Positions 27,886 through 36,918 of a DNA stretch of 64,000 nt are shown in pieces. This stretch comes from Chitinophagaceae bacterium C216 (GTDB taxonomy: Bacteria; Bacteroidota; Bacteroidia; Chitinophagales; Chitinophagaceae): NCBI GenBank assembly GCA_028485475.2, contig CP144143.1, positions 2,790,001 to 2,854,000 on the forward strand, given 5' to 3'. The notes below the pieces were generated by a model. The model worked only from the letters and a program-made list of their open reading frames with translations, did not search any database and was not told the origin of the DNA. Position numbers and translations under genes: made by a program. Position 1 is the stretch's first letter. The number at the start of each line of letters is the position of its first letter.

Positions 27886-28701
27886 ATGGCCGATTTTAGT
27901 TTAAATGGTAAAGTAATTGTTGTTACAGGTGGCACCGGAATTTTGGGAAAATCATTTGTACAAGGAATAGCACAAGCTGGGGGGATCCCATGCATTCTAG
28001 GACGAAATGAAGCTGTAGCCAATGAGCGTGCCAGTGAAATCATTGCTGCAGGAGGAAAAGCCCTAGCCCTAAAGGCTGATGTAACAAATGAGAATGATTT
28101 AGTTAATGCAAAAGATGAAGTACTAAAACATTTCGGTAAAATTGATGGTCTGGTAAATGCCGCAGGTGGTAATATACCCGAAGCTATTGTGCAGCCCGAT
28201 GCAGACCTTTTTAATTTAAATATGGATGGCCTAAGAAAAGTTGTTGAACTGAACTTATTCGGCACTGTTCTTCCCACCCAAATCTTTGGAGCAGCTATAG
28301 CACAAAACAGTACTGGAGGTTCCATTGTGAATATATCATCAATGGCATCCCAACGAGCCATAACCCGTGTGCTAGGCTATAGCTTGGCCAAAAGTGCTAT
28401 AGACAGTTACACCAAATGGTTTGCTATGGAACTAGGCAATAGATACAAAGACCTCATACGAATGAACGCCATTGCACCTGGTTTCTTCCTTACCGAGCAA
28501 AACAGAACATTATTAACAAACAGCGATGGAAGCTATACTGAAAGAGGAAATCTCGTTGTTACACACACTCCATTCAAAAGACTGGGAGATGCAGACGAAC
28601 TCATCGGAGCTTTGGTATGGTTACTCAGTGATGCATCCAAGTTTGTTACCGGAACAGTCATTAACGTAGATGGTGGATTTTCAATATTTAGTGGCGTTTA
28701 A
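27886..28701 (+). CDS. SDR-family oxidoreductase, probable D-mannonate oxidoreductase
   Basis: A 271-residue short-chain dehydrogenase. The NAD(P) site is TGGTGILG at residues 14-21, the NAG motif is in GLVNAAGGN, and the catalytic triad is the Ser in IVNISSMAS, Y165 and K169 in GYSLAKSAI. The sequence resembles the Bacteroidota SDRs annotated as D-mannonate (fructuronate) oxidoreductases, including the long insertion DADLFNLNMDGLRKVVELN. Fructuronate reduction belongs to uronic-acid catabolism; no uxuA or uxaC is in view. It follows the decayed receptor by 113 bases and ends in its own terminator. Cytosolic. The SDR fold is certain, the substrate is inferred. Confidence 0.75.
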   Translation: MADFSLNGKVIVVTGGTGILGKSFVQGIAQAGGIPCILGRNEAVANERASEIIAAGGKALALKADVTNENDLVNAKDEVLKHFGKIDGLVNAAGGNIPEAIVQPDADLFNLNMDGLRKVVELNLFGTVLPTQIFGAAIAQNSTGGSIVNISSMASQRAITRVLGYSLAKSAIDSYTKWFAMELGNRYKDLIRMNAIAPGFFLTEQNRTLLTNSDGSYTERGNLVVTHTPFKRLGDADELIGALVWLLSDASKFVTGTVINVDGGFSIFSGV

Positions 28702-28716
28702 TGCCACTTTTTTTTT
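28690..28716 (+). terminator. Rho-independent terminator overlapping the SDR stop codon
   Basis: AGTGGC (28690-28695) and GCCACT (28703-28708) form the stem, with the TAA stop codon inside the loop, followed by nine T residues (28708-28716). Confidence 0.8.
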
Positions 28717-28806
28717 ACCCTCCTTATACTTAACTTCCTATCCTATCTATCAAGTCCTGTCTCCAATCCTGCGGCCATCCTGTATTAAACATTTAAGCCT
28801 TCAACA

Positions 28807-28822
28807 ATTTCAAACGTTGTAA
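28807..28822. promoter_or_regulatory. LacI-type operator, copy 2 (susCD operon 1)
   Basis: ATTTCAAACGTTGTAA, identical to the other three copies and sharing 20 bases with copy 1. It ends 35 bases before a possible -7 element TATTTTAG, so it lies upstream of the likely promoter rather than on top of it. Confidence 0.8.
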
Positions 28823-28863
28823 TAACAAGTATTGATACAATACTAAAGCTAATTGTGTATTTT

Positions 28864-28904
28864 AGCAATCGCCGTTGTTTTCAACAGGAACAACAGCGAT
28901 TGCT
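28864..28904 (+). repeat. 16-bp hairpin in the susC leader
   Basis: Arms 28864-28879 and 28889-28904 pair at 15 of 16 positions (one C-A mismatch), beginning with AGCAATCGC and ending with GCGATTGCT. The loop is nine bases. No T run follows, so it is not a plain terminator. It sits right after the candidate -7 box, at the 5' end of the transcript. Confidence 0.75.
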
Positions 28905-28971
28905 TGACTTGGAGACTGTTTATAACGTAAAAAACTTTTATTTAAAATCAAAATGCTTATTAATCACAGTA

Positions 28972-28996
28972 GGATTGCTAGTCACATAAGCAATCC
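28972..28996 (+). repeat. Second leader hairpin with the same stem word
   Basis: GGATTGCT (28972-28979) pairs perfectly with AGCAATCC (28989-28996) around a nine-base loop. The words GATTGCT/AGCAATC are the same as in the hairpin at 28864-28904, so the four arms could pair in alternative combinations. Confidence 0.65.
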
Positions 28997-29113
28997 ATAT
29001 GCTTGCATTGTAATCTGTTAAATATTTCAGCAAAAGAACATTTTATCATTAATAAATAAAACTCGGGATACGGATTTATTAAGGATTCGTACGCCCATTA
29101 TTTTAAAAAGCAT

Positions 29114-32100
29114 ATGAGAGTACTGAAACAAACTTTGCTTAGCACAATGCTAACTGCCTTCTATTTAATCCATCTGGATGCGGGGGCACAGGAGACGCTG
29201 GTAACAGGTACTGTAAAAAACTTAAACGATGAGTTTCTTGAAGCTGTATCAGTAGTTGTAAAACGCACTTCGCAAACTACGCTCACCAATCATCTTGGAG
29301 AATATTCCATTTCGGTCCAACCAAACGACTCACTCATTTTTTCTTACGCCGGCATGGAACCTCAAACCATTGGCGTATCGGGAAGGAAGGTTATAAATAT
29401 TATCATGAGACCCGCTGCGGACAGAGAACAATTAGAAGACGTAGTGGTGGTTGCCTTCGGTACACAGAAAAAATCGGAAATAGTAGGTTCTGTGACTCAG
29501 GTCAAACCTGAGGAACTAAAAATCCCTTCCAGTAATCTTACTACAGCACTAGCTGGACGCGTTCCGGGCATGATTGCGTTTCAAAGAACAGGGGAACCCG
29601 GTGCAGATAATGCAGAGTTTTATATACGAGGTCTTACAACTTTTGGATATGGACGCGGTCCTTTGATTCTAATAGATGGTATTGAATCCACCACAAATGA
29701 CCTTGCTCGAATTAATGTAGATGATATCCAAAGCTTCAATGTATATAAAGACGCAACAGCTACAGCATTATACGGAAGTAGGGCTGCCAATGGAGTGATT
29801 GCTATTAACACTAAAGAAGGGAAAAAGGGCAAAACCAATGTTACCCTACGCGTTGAAACGAGCCTTTCTAAGAACACAAAAGATGTGGAGCTGGCTGACC
29901 CTATTACTTATATGAAGCTTAATAACGAAGCCATCCTCACGCGCGATCCTCTGGCTCCTCTTTTATATTCTGAAGAGAAAATAGACAATACGGTTCCTGG
30001 TTCCGGTTCTTATATCTTCCCGGCAACGGACTGGCGCAAAGAATTATTCAAAGACCATACTATTAATGAACGAATAAATCTGAGTTTGAGCGGCGGAGGT
30101 GACGTTGCTAAATATTACGTAGCCGGTACCTTCACTCAGGATAATGGCCTATTGAAAGTAGACAAAAGAAATAACTTCAACAATAACATTGACTTTAAAA
30201 CATACTCCTTACGCTCCAACGTAAACATGTACATATTCCCAACAACAGAGATGATTGTGAGGCTATATGGAGTTTTCGAGGATTATAATGGCCCTATTTA
30301 TTCCGGAGGAGATATGTATACACGTGTGATGCGGGCTAACCCGGTACTTTTCCCTCCCTACTATCCTATAGATGAAAAGCATAAATATGTAACCCATATT
30401 ATGTTTGGAAACTATGACGGCTCCTATCTCAATCCATATGCGGATATGGTAAAAGGCTACCAAGACAGAGGTCGCTCAAAAATAGGAGCGCAACTGGAGT
30501 TAAAACAAGACCTTAAAGCCATTACTCCCGGACTGAAAGCCAGAGGCCGTTTAAGCACAGACAGACACTCCTACTTTACTATTACAAGGCAATATATCCC
30601 CTTTTACTATGGGCTTTCTAACTATAACATAAGAGACAATACTTATAATATCTATCTTATCAATGAGGCACAAGGTAGAGAAACCCTTAGTTACGACGAA
30701 GGTCTTAAACAAATCAACTCAACCATATATGGTGAGGCGGCTATTGATTATTATAGAACATTGGGGGCTCATACCATCAGTGGTATGGTGATCGGATATT
30801 TTCAAGAAAGATTAAATCCTAACGCTGGCAACATTCAGGAATCGCTCCCCTTTAGAAATATCGGATTATCGGGAAGAGCTACATATGGATATAAAAATCG
30901 TTACCATGCAGAGATCAACTTTGGCTACAATGGTTCAGAACGTTTTCATCAATCACATCGGTGGGGCTTCTTCCCTTCTGCAGGTATTGCTTGGACAGTA
31001 TCTAACGAGCCTTTCTTTGAAAACCTGAAAGACAAAATCAATAATCTCAAACTAAGAGCCACATATGGATACGCCGGTAAAGATGATATAGGAAGTGCCA
31101 GCGATCGCTTCTTCTACTTATCCGAAGTAAACCTCAACAATAGCAGTTATGGTGCAGTTTTCGGACGCGACAACGGATACTCTCGTCCGGGTATTTCCAT
31201 TTCGCGCTACTCAGATCCGAATATTACTTGGGAAACTTCAAGAGATGCCAACTTTGCTATAGAGTTAAGTTTTCTTAGAAAATTAAATCTTATAGCCGAA
31301 TACTATATACGCAATAGATACAACATTCTTCAACAACGTTCTTCAACACCGGCTTCTATGGGATTGTGGGCACAACCGCAAACCAATATAGGTGAGGCAG
31401 AAGGCAAAGGGGTTGATATAGATTTAAATTTCAATCACACCTTTAAAAACAATTACTTCATACAACTCATGGGTAATTTCACCTATGCTACCTCAAGATA
31501 TAAAGTGTATGAGGATTATAATTATCCCGGAGCTCCGTGGCGCGATAGAACCGGTTATCCCATTAATCAACGCTGGGGTTATATAGCATTGGGATTATTT
31601 GCTGATGAAGCAGAGGTAGCAAACTCTCCTACTCAAGGATTCGGTGAATACATGGCCGGTGATATAAAATATAAAGACGTAAATGGCGACGGAAGGATTA
31701 CCGAACTCGATATGGTTCCCATCGGCTATCCCACCACACCTGAAATAGTTTACGGGTTTGGTATCTCGGGTGGTAATGACAGATTTGACATTTCTGTTTT
31801 CTTTCAGGGTTCGGGCAGATCTTCTTTCTGGATAGATCCTGAAGCTACAGCTCCGTTCACACCTTATTACTATAACAGCGATGAACGCAATTCCGGAATC
31901 AAATATGTAAATCAGTTATTAAAAGCTTACGCTGATAGCTACTGGTCAGAGGACAACCGGGATTTGTATGCTATGTGGCCACGTCTAAGCACATATCCTA
32001 TCACTAATAATATTCAGTCCAGCACATGGTTTATGCGCAACGGAGCTTTCCTGAGGCTAAAACACATAGAGATTGGATACAAGTTTACACCGCAATTATT

Positions 32101-32257
32101 AAAAAGAATCGGGCTCTCCTCTGCAAGACTGTATTTAAGTGGCGTAAACCTTTATACATGGAGCAAATTCAAAACATGGGATATTGAGATGGCAGGAAAC
32201 GGGCTCAGATATCCGAATCAGAAGGTATACAACTTAGGCCTGTTAGTTAATTTTTAA
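29114..32257 (+). CDS. SusC-like TonB-dependent outer-membrane receptor 1
   Basis: A 1047-residue outer-membrane transporter of full SusC length. A signal peptide (residues 1-25) is followed by a carboxypeptidase-D regulatory-like domain (VTGTVKNLNDEFLEAVSVVV and DSLIFSYAGMEPQTIGVSG). The TonB-box/plug region begins LEDVVVVAFGTQKKSEIVGS and contains LAGRVPGMIAFQRTGEPG, PLILIDGIES and YGSRAANGVIAINTKEG. The rest is a 22-strand barrel ending in the aromatic YNLGLLVNF. With SusD (22 bases downstream) it forms a lidded complex that imports oligosaccharides using TonB energy. It heads a four-gene operon under operator copy 2. The glycan is unknown. Confidence 0.96.
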   Translation: MRVLKQTLLSTMLTAFYLIHLDAGAQETLVTGTVKNLNDEFLEAVSVVVKRTSQTTLTNHLGEYSISVQPNDSLIFSYAGMEPQTIGVSGRKVINIIMRPAADREQLEDVVVVAFGTQKKSEIVGSVTQVKPEELKIPSSNLTTALAGRVPGMIAFQRTGEPGADNAEFYIRGLTTFGYGRGPLILIDGIESTTNDLARINVDDIQSFNVYKDATATALYGSRAANGVIAINTKEGKKGKTNVTLRVETSLSKNTKDVELADPITYMKLNNEAILTRDPLAPLLYSEEKIDNTVPGSGSYIFPATDWRKELFKDHTINERINLSLSGGGDVAKYYVAGTFTQDNGLLKVDKRNNFNNNIDFKTYSLRSNVNMYIFPTTEMIVRLYGVFEDYNGPIYSGGDMYTRVMRANPVLFPPYYPIDEKHKYVTHIMFGNYDGSYLNPYADMVKGYQDRGRSKIGAQLELKQDLKAITPGLKARGRLSTDRHSYFTITRQYIPFYYGLSNYNIRDNTYNIYLINEAQGRETLSYDEGLKQINSTIYGEAAIDYYRTLGAHTISGMVIGYFQERLNPNAGNIQESLPFRNIGLSGRATYGYKNRYHAEINFGYNGSERFHQSHRWGFFPSAGIAWTVSNEPFFENLKDKINNLKLRATYGYAGKDDIGSASDRFFYLSEVNLNNSSYGAVFGRDNGYSRPGISISRYSDPNITWETSRDANFAIELSFLRKLNLIAEYYIRNRYNILQQRSSTPASMGLWAQPQTNIGEAEGKGVDIDLNFNHTFKNNYFIQLMGNFTYATSRYKVYEDYNYPGAPWRDRTGYPINQRWGYIALGLFADEAEVANSPTQGFGEYMAGDIKYKDVNGDGRITELDMVPIGYPTTPEIVYGFGISGGNDRFDISVFFQGSGRSSFWIDPEATAPFTPYYYNSDERNSGIKYVNQLLKAYADSYWSEDNRDLYAMWPRLSTYPITNNIQSSTWFMRNGAFLRLKHIEIGYKFTPQLLKRIGLSSARLYLSGVNLYTWSKFKTWDIEMAGNGLRYPNQKVYNLGLLVNF

Positions 32258-32278
32258 AACTGTTAATCTGAGAGAACT

Positions 32279-34183
32279 ATGCAACGCAAATTATTCATAA
32301 TTGTTATGTTAATTACATTATCCCTTACTGCATGTAAAAAATATTTGGATGTAGTTCCGGATAATATAGCCACCATCGATCATGCATTCAACATGAGACA
32401 GCAGGCAGAGAAGTTTTTATTCACCTGCTACAGCTATCTTCCCCGACACAGTGTCTTATCGGGTTCAGCCAATGAGAATCCTGCATTAGGAGCAGGTGAC
32501 GAACTTTGGTTTCACAATTTCTATCAACCTTATAGCTGGAACATAGCCCGTGGATTTCAAAACGTGGTTAATCCTTACAACAATTTCTGGCAGGGCACAC
32601 AAGGCGGTAAAGACTTATATCAGGGCATTAGCGATTGCAATATCTTTCTTGAAAATATAGGTAGAACACCCGATATAGATCAGAGTGAAAGACTCCGGTG
32701 GATTGCCGAAGTAAAGTTCCTGAAAGCTTATTATCATTATTATCTCACAAGAATGTATGGCCCCATTCCTATTAAAAGAGTAAACTTACCCATCAATGCC
32801 GATCCGGAAACGGTGCGTGTCTTCAGAGATCCGGTTGACTCTTGTTTTAATTATGTAGTACAGTTATTAGATGAAGCCATTGCTGACTTACCGGATCTCA
32901 TCACGAATGAAGCAGATGAATTAGGACGTGTTACTAAGCCCATTGCACTAGCTATTAAAGCCGAGGTACTAGTTACGGCTGCCAGTCCTCTTTTCAATGG
33001 CAATCCGGATTATGCCAACTTCAAAGACAGTAGAGGTGTACAATTATTCAATCCTGTGTACGATCCTGAAAAATGGGTAAAGGCTAAAGAAGCCTGTAAA
33101 GAAGCTATTGATGCTTGTCATGCTGCAGGACATAAGCTGTATTATTACAGCCAAAGTGTGAGACAATATAATGTACCGGAAGTGATTCGCACGCAGATGA
33201 ACATTCGAAATGCATTCAATGAAAAGTGGAATGCCGAAATTGTTTGGGGTAATACCAACAGTATGGTGGACAACCTTCAGATTCAATCTACACCAAGAGG
33301 CCTAGATCCCGCACTCAGAGCTTCACGCAGTACCTTAGGGAATTGTGCAGTGCCATTAAAAATTGCAGCGCTTTATTATTCCAAAAATGGGGTTCCCATC
33401 GAAGAAGATAATAGCTGGAATTACGGCGCACGTTTTAATCTTACCCAAGGTACCCCCGAAAACAAATATTATATCGTTAATGAATATACAACTGTCCGTT
33501 TTAATGTGGATCGAGAGCCTCGGTATTATGCTAACCTAGGATTCGATGGTGGCGTTTGGTACGGACAGGGTAAATTTGACGCAGATGATACATGGTATGT
33601 TTCCTCAAAGAAAGGTGAACCTGCGGCTAATATTGCTAACGACAGTTATAACAGTACAGGCATCTGGCCGAAGAAATACGTCAACTATGTAAATGTTATC
33701 CAAAGTAATACTTACTCCAGAGAAAATTATCCTTGGCCGATAATTAGATTAGCAAACCTGTATCTCCTATACGCTGAAGCATTGAATGAAGTAAACGGTC
33801 CCTCCAATGAAGTATACTACTATTTGGACTTAATCAGACAGAGAGCCGGATTGCCCGGCGTAGTAGATGCTTGGACGGCATACTCTACTAATCCTACCAA
33901 ACCATCAACTAAAGAAGGACTCAGAGAGATTATACACAGAGAGCGTGCTATCGAACTCATGTTTGAAGGACAACGATTCTGGGACTTAAGAAGATGGAAA
34001 AAAGCAATTGACGAGTTAAATCAACCCATTACTGGGTGGGATATCGATCAGGTAACTCCGGCAGGTTATTATCGTGAGAAAGTACTATATCAACAAACAT
34101 TCGGACTCAAGGATTATTTATGGCCGATACGTGAAGTAGAAATATTTGCCAATAATAATACGGTACAAAACCCTGGTTGGTAA
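32279..34183 (+). CDS. SusD-like surface glycan-binding lipoprotein 1 (RagB/SusD family)
   Basis: A 634-residue lipoprotein. The signal peptide ends in the lipobox SLTAC, followed by KKYLDVVPDN, typical of SusD. Tetratricopeptide-like helices carry the conserved AEVKFLKAYYHYYLTRMYGP and IRLANLYLLYAEALNEVNG. The C-terminal SusD signature is REIIHRERAIELMFEGQRF followed by WDLRRWKKA. It acts as the lid of the receptor encoded just upstream. The next gene begins within about 30 bases of its stop codon. The bound sugar cannot be inferred. Confidence 0.95.
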   Translation: MQRKLFIIVMLITLSLTACKKYLDVVPDNIATIDHAFNMRQQAEKFLFTCYSYLPRHSVLSGSANENPALGAGDELWFHNFYQPYSWNIARGFQNVVNPYNNFWQGTQGGKDLYQGISDCNIFLENIGRTPDIDQSERLRWIAEVKFLKAYYHYYLTRMYGPIPIKRVNLPINADPETVRVFRDPVDSCFNYVVQLLDEAIADLPDLITNEADELGRVTKPIALAIKAEVLVTAASPLFNGNPDYANFKDSRGVQLFNPVYDPEKWVKAKEACKEAIDACHAAGHKLYYYSQSVRQYNVPEVIRTQMNIRNAFNEKWNAEIVWGNTNSMVDNLQIQSTPRGLDPALRASRSTLGNCAVPLKIAALYYSKNGVPIEEDNSWNYGARFNLTQGTPENKYYIVNEYTTVRFNVDREPRYYANLGFDGGVWYGQGKFDADDTWYVSSKKGEPAANIANDSYNSTGIWPKKYVNYVNVIQSNTYSRENYPWPIIRLANLYLLYAEALNEVNGPSNEVYYYLDLIRQRAGLPGVVDAWTAYSTNPTKPSTKEGLREIIHRERAIELMFEGQRFWDLRRWKKAIDELNQPITGWDIDQVTPAGYYREKVLYQQTFGLKDYLWPIREVEIFANNNTVQNPGW

Positions 34184-34209
34184 TAAATTTTCAAGTAATA
34201 AACAAGATT

Positions 34210-35409
34210 ATGATGAACAGATTGCACATAACATATATTTCAATGTTTTGCTGCCTGACGTTAATATGGGCATGCTCCAGAGAAAAATATATTGGACCTT
34301 TAGAAGATGGACCGGCACCGGGTTCCGTATCTGTAGTCTCTGTAAGAGCATTACCCGGAGCCGCAGTTGTAAAATACAAGCTTCCTACAGACGCTAATCT
34401 ACGTTATGTAAAAGCAGTATATGAAATAAGACCCGGAGTAAAAAGAGAAAGTATTGCTTCTCAATACGTAGATAGTATTTTGGTGGATGGTTTTCCTGCA
34501 GTAAAGGAGTATGAGATACAGCTATATGCAGTAAGCGAAGGTGAAAAACCATCTCAACCCGTTAGTGTAAAGTTCACGCCACTTACACCCCCCTTGCTGG
34601 AAGCTTTTAATACATTTGAGTTCAGCGAAACATTCGGCGGCACTACAATTTCTTTTAGTAATAGTGGAGAAGCTAGTCTGGCAGTAACCTTATTAACTAC
34701 AGACTCTTCGGGGAAGCTGACTGAGGTAGAAACTTACTATACCAAATCTGCACAGGGAAGATATTCTTTACGCGGATTTCCTAGCGTGCCTCGACTATTT
34801 GGAGCTGTAATCAGAGATCGTTGGGGTAATTATTCTGATACTATTACCGAAACGATTACACCTATCTTCGAAGAAATGATTCCTAAGGATCAGTTTCGCA
34901 TTGTGGCATTACCTACCGATGTTGCCGGAGGTCATGCCAACGCTAGCTGGACACTAGATAAGTTATGGGATGGCAACTATGGATCGGGGTCAGCTCCGTT
35001 CCATACGCGCCCTGGCTCAGGAATCCCTCAGTGGTTTACAATTGATATGGGTAGATTATGTTACCTAAGCCGGTATAAATTCTATCACCGATACGGCACG
35101 CAATATGTTTATCAGTTAGGCGCGCCTCGTAAATGGGAAGTATGGGGCTCTGCTACAGCGCCTGATCCTTCGGGTAGTTGGAACGGCTGGATTAAACTCA
35201 TGGATTGCGAATCCTACAAACCCTCGGGCGAGGGACCGATTACAGCAGAAGATGCAACATTTGCATCAGAACAAGGAGAAGACTTTGTATTTCCGGAACA
35301 GATTCCCGTAAGATATCTGAGATTCAAGATAAATGAAACCTGGGGTTACCTTGACTATATTTATATAGCAGAACTAACCTTCTGGGGAGATGCAGATATA
35401 ACACCATAA
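34210..35409 (+). CDS. Surface lipoprotein with DUF4959/DUF5126/DUF5000-type discoidin architecture
   Basis: About 400 residues from the ATG at 34210 (a second ATG at 34213 is equal). The frame is open from 34177 inside susD, but only the later start puts the signal peptide and lipobox LIWAC at the right distance. After CSREKYIGPLEDGPAPG come two fibronectin-like modules (about 30-220), then an F5/8 type C-like jelly-roll with ASWTLDKLWDGNYG, PQWFTIDMGRLCYLSRYKFY and PVRYLRFKINETWGY. Proteins of this layout accompany SusC/SusD and are believed to be accessory glycan-binding proteins on the cell surface. It is the third gene of the operon and resembles its neighbour in layout. Confidence 0.85.
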   Translation: MMNRLHITYISMFCCLTLIWACSREKYIGPLEDGPAPGSVSVVSVRALPGAAVVKYKLPTDANLRYVKAVYEIRPGVKRESIASQYVDSILVDGFPAVKEYEIQLYAVSEGEKPSQPVSVKFTPLTPPLLEAFNTFEFSETFGGTTISFSNSGEASLAVTLLTTDSSGKLTEVETYYTKSAQGRYSLRGFPSVPRLFGAVIRDRWGNYSDTITETITPIFEEMIPKDQFRIVALPTDVAGGHANASWTLDKLWDGNYGSGSAPFHTRPGSGIPQWFTIDMGRLCYLSRYKFYHRYGTQYVYQLGAPRKWEVWGSATAPDPSGSWNGWIKLMDCESYKPSGEGPITAEDATFASEQGEDFVFPEQIPVRYLRFKINETWGYLDYIYIAELTFWGDADITP

Positions 35410-35436
35410 ACACTTACCTATCCCAATGAATAAAAT

Positions 35437-36549
35437 ATGAAAAAGTATAGTTTTCTTACAATATTAGCATTGATGATCCTACTTTTGAGCACCTGCTCTA
35501 AGATGGATGATACCTATAAAGAGTATCTTAACTATGGCCAATCAAAATATCCCGGAAAACCGGTGCAGGTAAAAGTACTTCCGGGTTATAATCGACTTAT
35601 ACTAACATGGACCAATTCAGCCGATCCTAAGGTTACTCACGCCAAGGTGTATTGGAACAATCGTGCAGACTCGGTTCAAGTGCCAATTGATCCCTCGATC
35701 GAATCAGTATATATCCCTTTCAATAATATGCCTGAAGGGCCATATGTATTTGAAATATACACATTCGATAAAGAAGGGAACAGTTCAATTAAGGTTGAGG
35801 CTATTGGCCGGGTTTATGGAGATGTATACAAGTCCAGACTCTTGTCGCGACCTATTAATGATGCCACCGTTGTTAACGACAGCTTAAACATCCTATGGGG
35901 TAGTCTGTCGGATACAACAATTATCGGAACAGAAGTGAAATACATAGACAATAATGATGAACCAAGGCTGTTCTTTATCGACAAAAGCGTCTTACTTTCT
36001 ATGACTCCCGACTTCTCGCGGGGAGATATTGAGTACCGAACCGTATATCTGCCTGTTAATGCCATCGACACTTTCTATACAGATTGGGTGGGAATGTATG
36101 TAAAAGGGCAGAGATACCCCTTACCTAAAGATGGTTGGGTAGCTACAGCATCCAGCTTTGATACTCGCCCGGGTAGTAGCTACAGACCTCCATCTAATCT
36201 TATTGACAATAACCCCAGTACTTTATGGGTAAATCAAATATCGCCGCAAACTTATTATCCGCACTGGGCAGCCATTGATATGGGAGATGTAAAATCTATT
36301 GAAGGATTCATCGTACGACAAAGACCAGAAAACGTAAATCCTGTAAAAGATATCGAATTGTATACCAGTATGGATGGTGTTAACTGGACGTTCCATATGA
36401 AATACACACTCGAAAACCGTGCAGGTGCGGAGCATTATATTGATTTACCGGAGACTACACAAGCTCGCCATATTAAATTGATTGCATTGAATGATTACGG
36501 AAATTCAAACAATGTAGCCTTAGCTGAATTTGGAGCTTATGCACGCTAA
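35437..36549 (+). CDS. Surface lipoprotein with DUF4998 and F5/8 type C (discoidin) domain
   Basis: A 370-residue lipoprotein with signal peptide and lipobox LLSTC at residues 16-20. An N-terminal DUF4998-like part (GKPVQVKVLPGYNRLILTWT, HAKVYWNNRADSVQV, EGPYVFEIYTFDKEGNSS) leads to a C-terminal discoidin jelly-roll (PSNLIDNNPSTLWVNQISPQ, HWAAIDMGDVKSIEGFIVRQ, ELYTSMDGVNWTF, ARHIKLIALNDYGNSNNVAL). A role in binding sugar at the cell surface is inferred from the domains and from its place in the susCD operon, of which it is the last gene. It is 27 bases after its relative, and a perfect 11-bp terminator follows at 36642. Confidence 0.85.
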   Translation: MKKYSFLTILALMILLLSTCSKMDDTYKEYLNYGQSKYPGKPVQVKVLPGYNRLILTWTNSADPKVTHAKVYWNNRADSVQVPIDPSIESVYIPFNNMPEGPYVFEIYTFDKEGNSSIKVEAIGRVYGDVYKSRLLSRPINDATVVNDSLNILWGSLSDTTIIGTEVKYIDNNDEPRLFFIDKSVLLSMTPDFSRGDIEYRTVYLPVNAIDTFYTDWVGMYVKGQRYPLPKDGWVATASSFDTRPGSSYRPPSNLIDNNPSTLWVNQISPQTYYPHWAAIDMGDVKSIEGFIVRQRPENVNPVKDIELYTSMDGVNWTFHMKYTLENRAGAEHYIDLPETTQARHIKLIALNDYGNSNNVALAEFGAYAR

Positions 36550-36641
36550 AGTGCACACATAGAGCCACTTAAATAAATTAAATAAGTTAAGTTAAATATT
36601 CAAACACCTTCGTCATAACCATCTACTCGTGCTCACATCAC

Positions 36642-36668
36642 AAAAGTTCCCCAAAGGGGAACTTTTTT
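36642..36668 (+). terminator. Rho-independent terminator of susCD operon 1
   Basis: AAAAGTTCCCC (36642-36652) pairs perfectly with GGGGAACTTTT (36656-36666) around an AAA loop, followed by TT. The stem end doubles as the T run. It separates the first susCD operon from the second. Confidence 0.92.
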
Positions 36669-36918
36669 CATTTCTAGAAGCCTTCCATCACCCTTCACAA
36701 AATCGTTTTTTCACTAAAGCTGCTACCAGCAACGACTTCGGAATAAAATTTTCTATTTCAAACGTTGTAAATAGGGATTACAGGTGATCAAAAGTGCAAA
36801 GTCTCAAGTTGTAATAGATATTATTTATTATTGTTTCACTCAATTGCCTATACTCTTTTGAGCTTGCCAGTTTTTCATTTGAAAAATCATTTACAGTTTA
36901 AACGTTAAAGCCATTCGT
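36669..36918 (+). other. Leader and control region of susCD operon 2
   Basis: This stretch holds operator copy 3 at 36755 and is otherwise AT-rich. It lacks the GATTGCT/AGCAATC hairpins of the first operon. A degenerate operator-like sequence (36801-36814) lacks the central AC and is probably not functional. I see no clear -33/-7 pair. Confidence 0.5.
36755..36770. promoter_or_regulatory. LacI-type operator, copy 3 (susCD operon 2)
   Basis: ATTTCAAACGTTGTAA, identical to copies 1, 2 and 4, about 150 bases before the second susC start. The flanks differ from the other copies, so conservation is limited to the operator itself. Confidence 0.8.

Larger units (their letters stand above)
28717..29113 (+). 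other. Long structured leader of the first susCD operon
   Basis: The roughly 400-base gap before susC holds the operator at 28807, a weak promoter candidate (TTG at 28832, TATTTTAG at 28858-28865), and two hairpins that share one stem sequence (28864-28904 and 28972-28996). After 29000 it is AT-rich with nothing else recognised. No small reading frame is convincing. Confidence 0.6.

Noticed and set aside
27870-28361. Long reading frame (163 codons) on the minus strand opposite the SDR gene
   Set aside because: It lies wholly inside a well-supported SDR gene and its translation has no recognisable family or sensible composition.
36801-36814. Operator-like GTCTCAAGTTGTAA before susC 2
   Set aside because: It lacks the central AC of the AACGTT core found in the four identical copies, so half-site spacing is wrong; kept only as a degenerate remnant.
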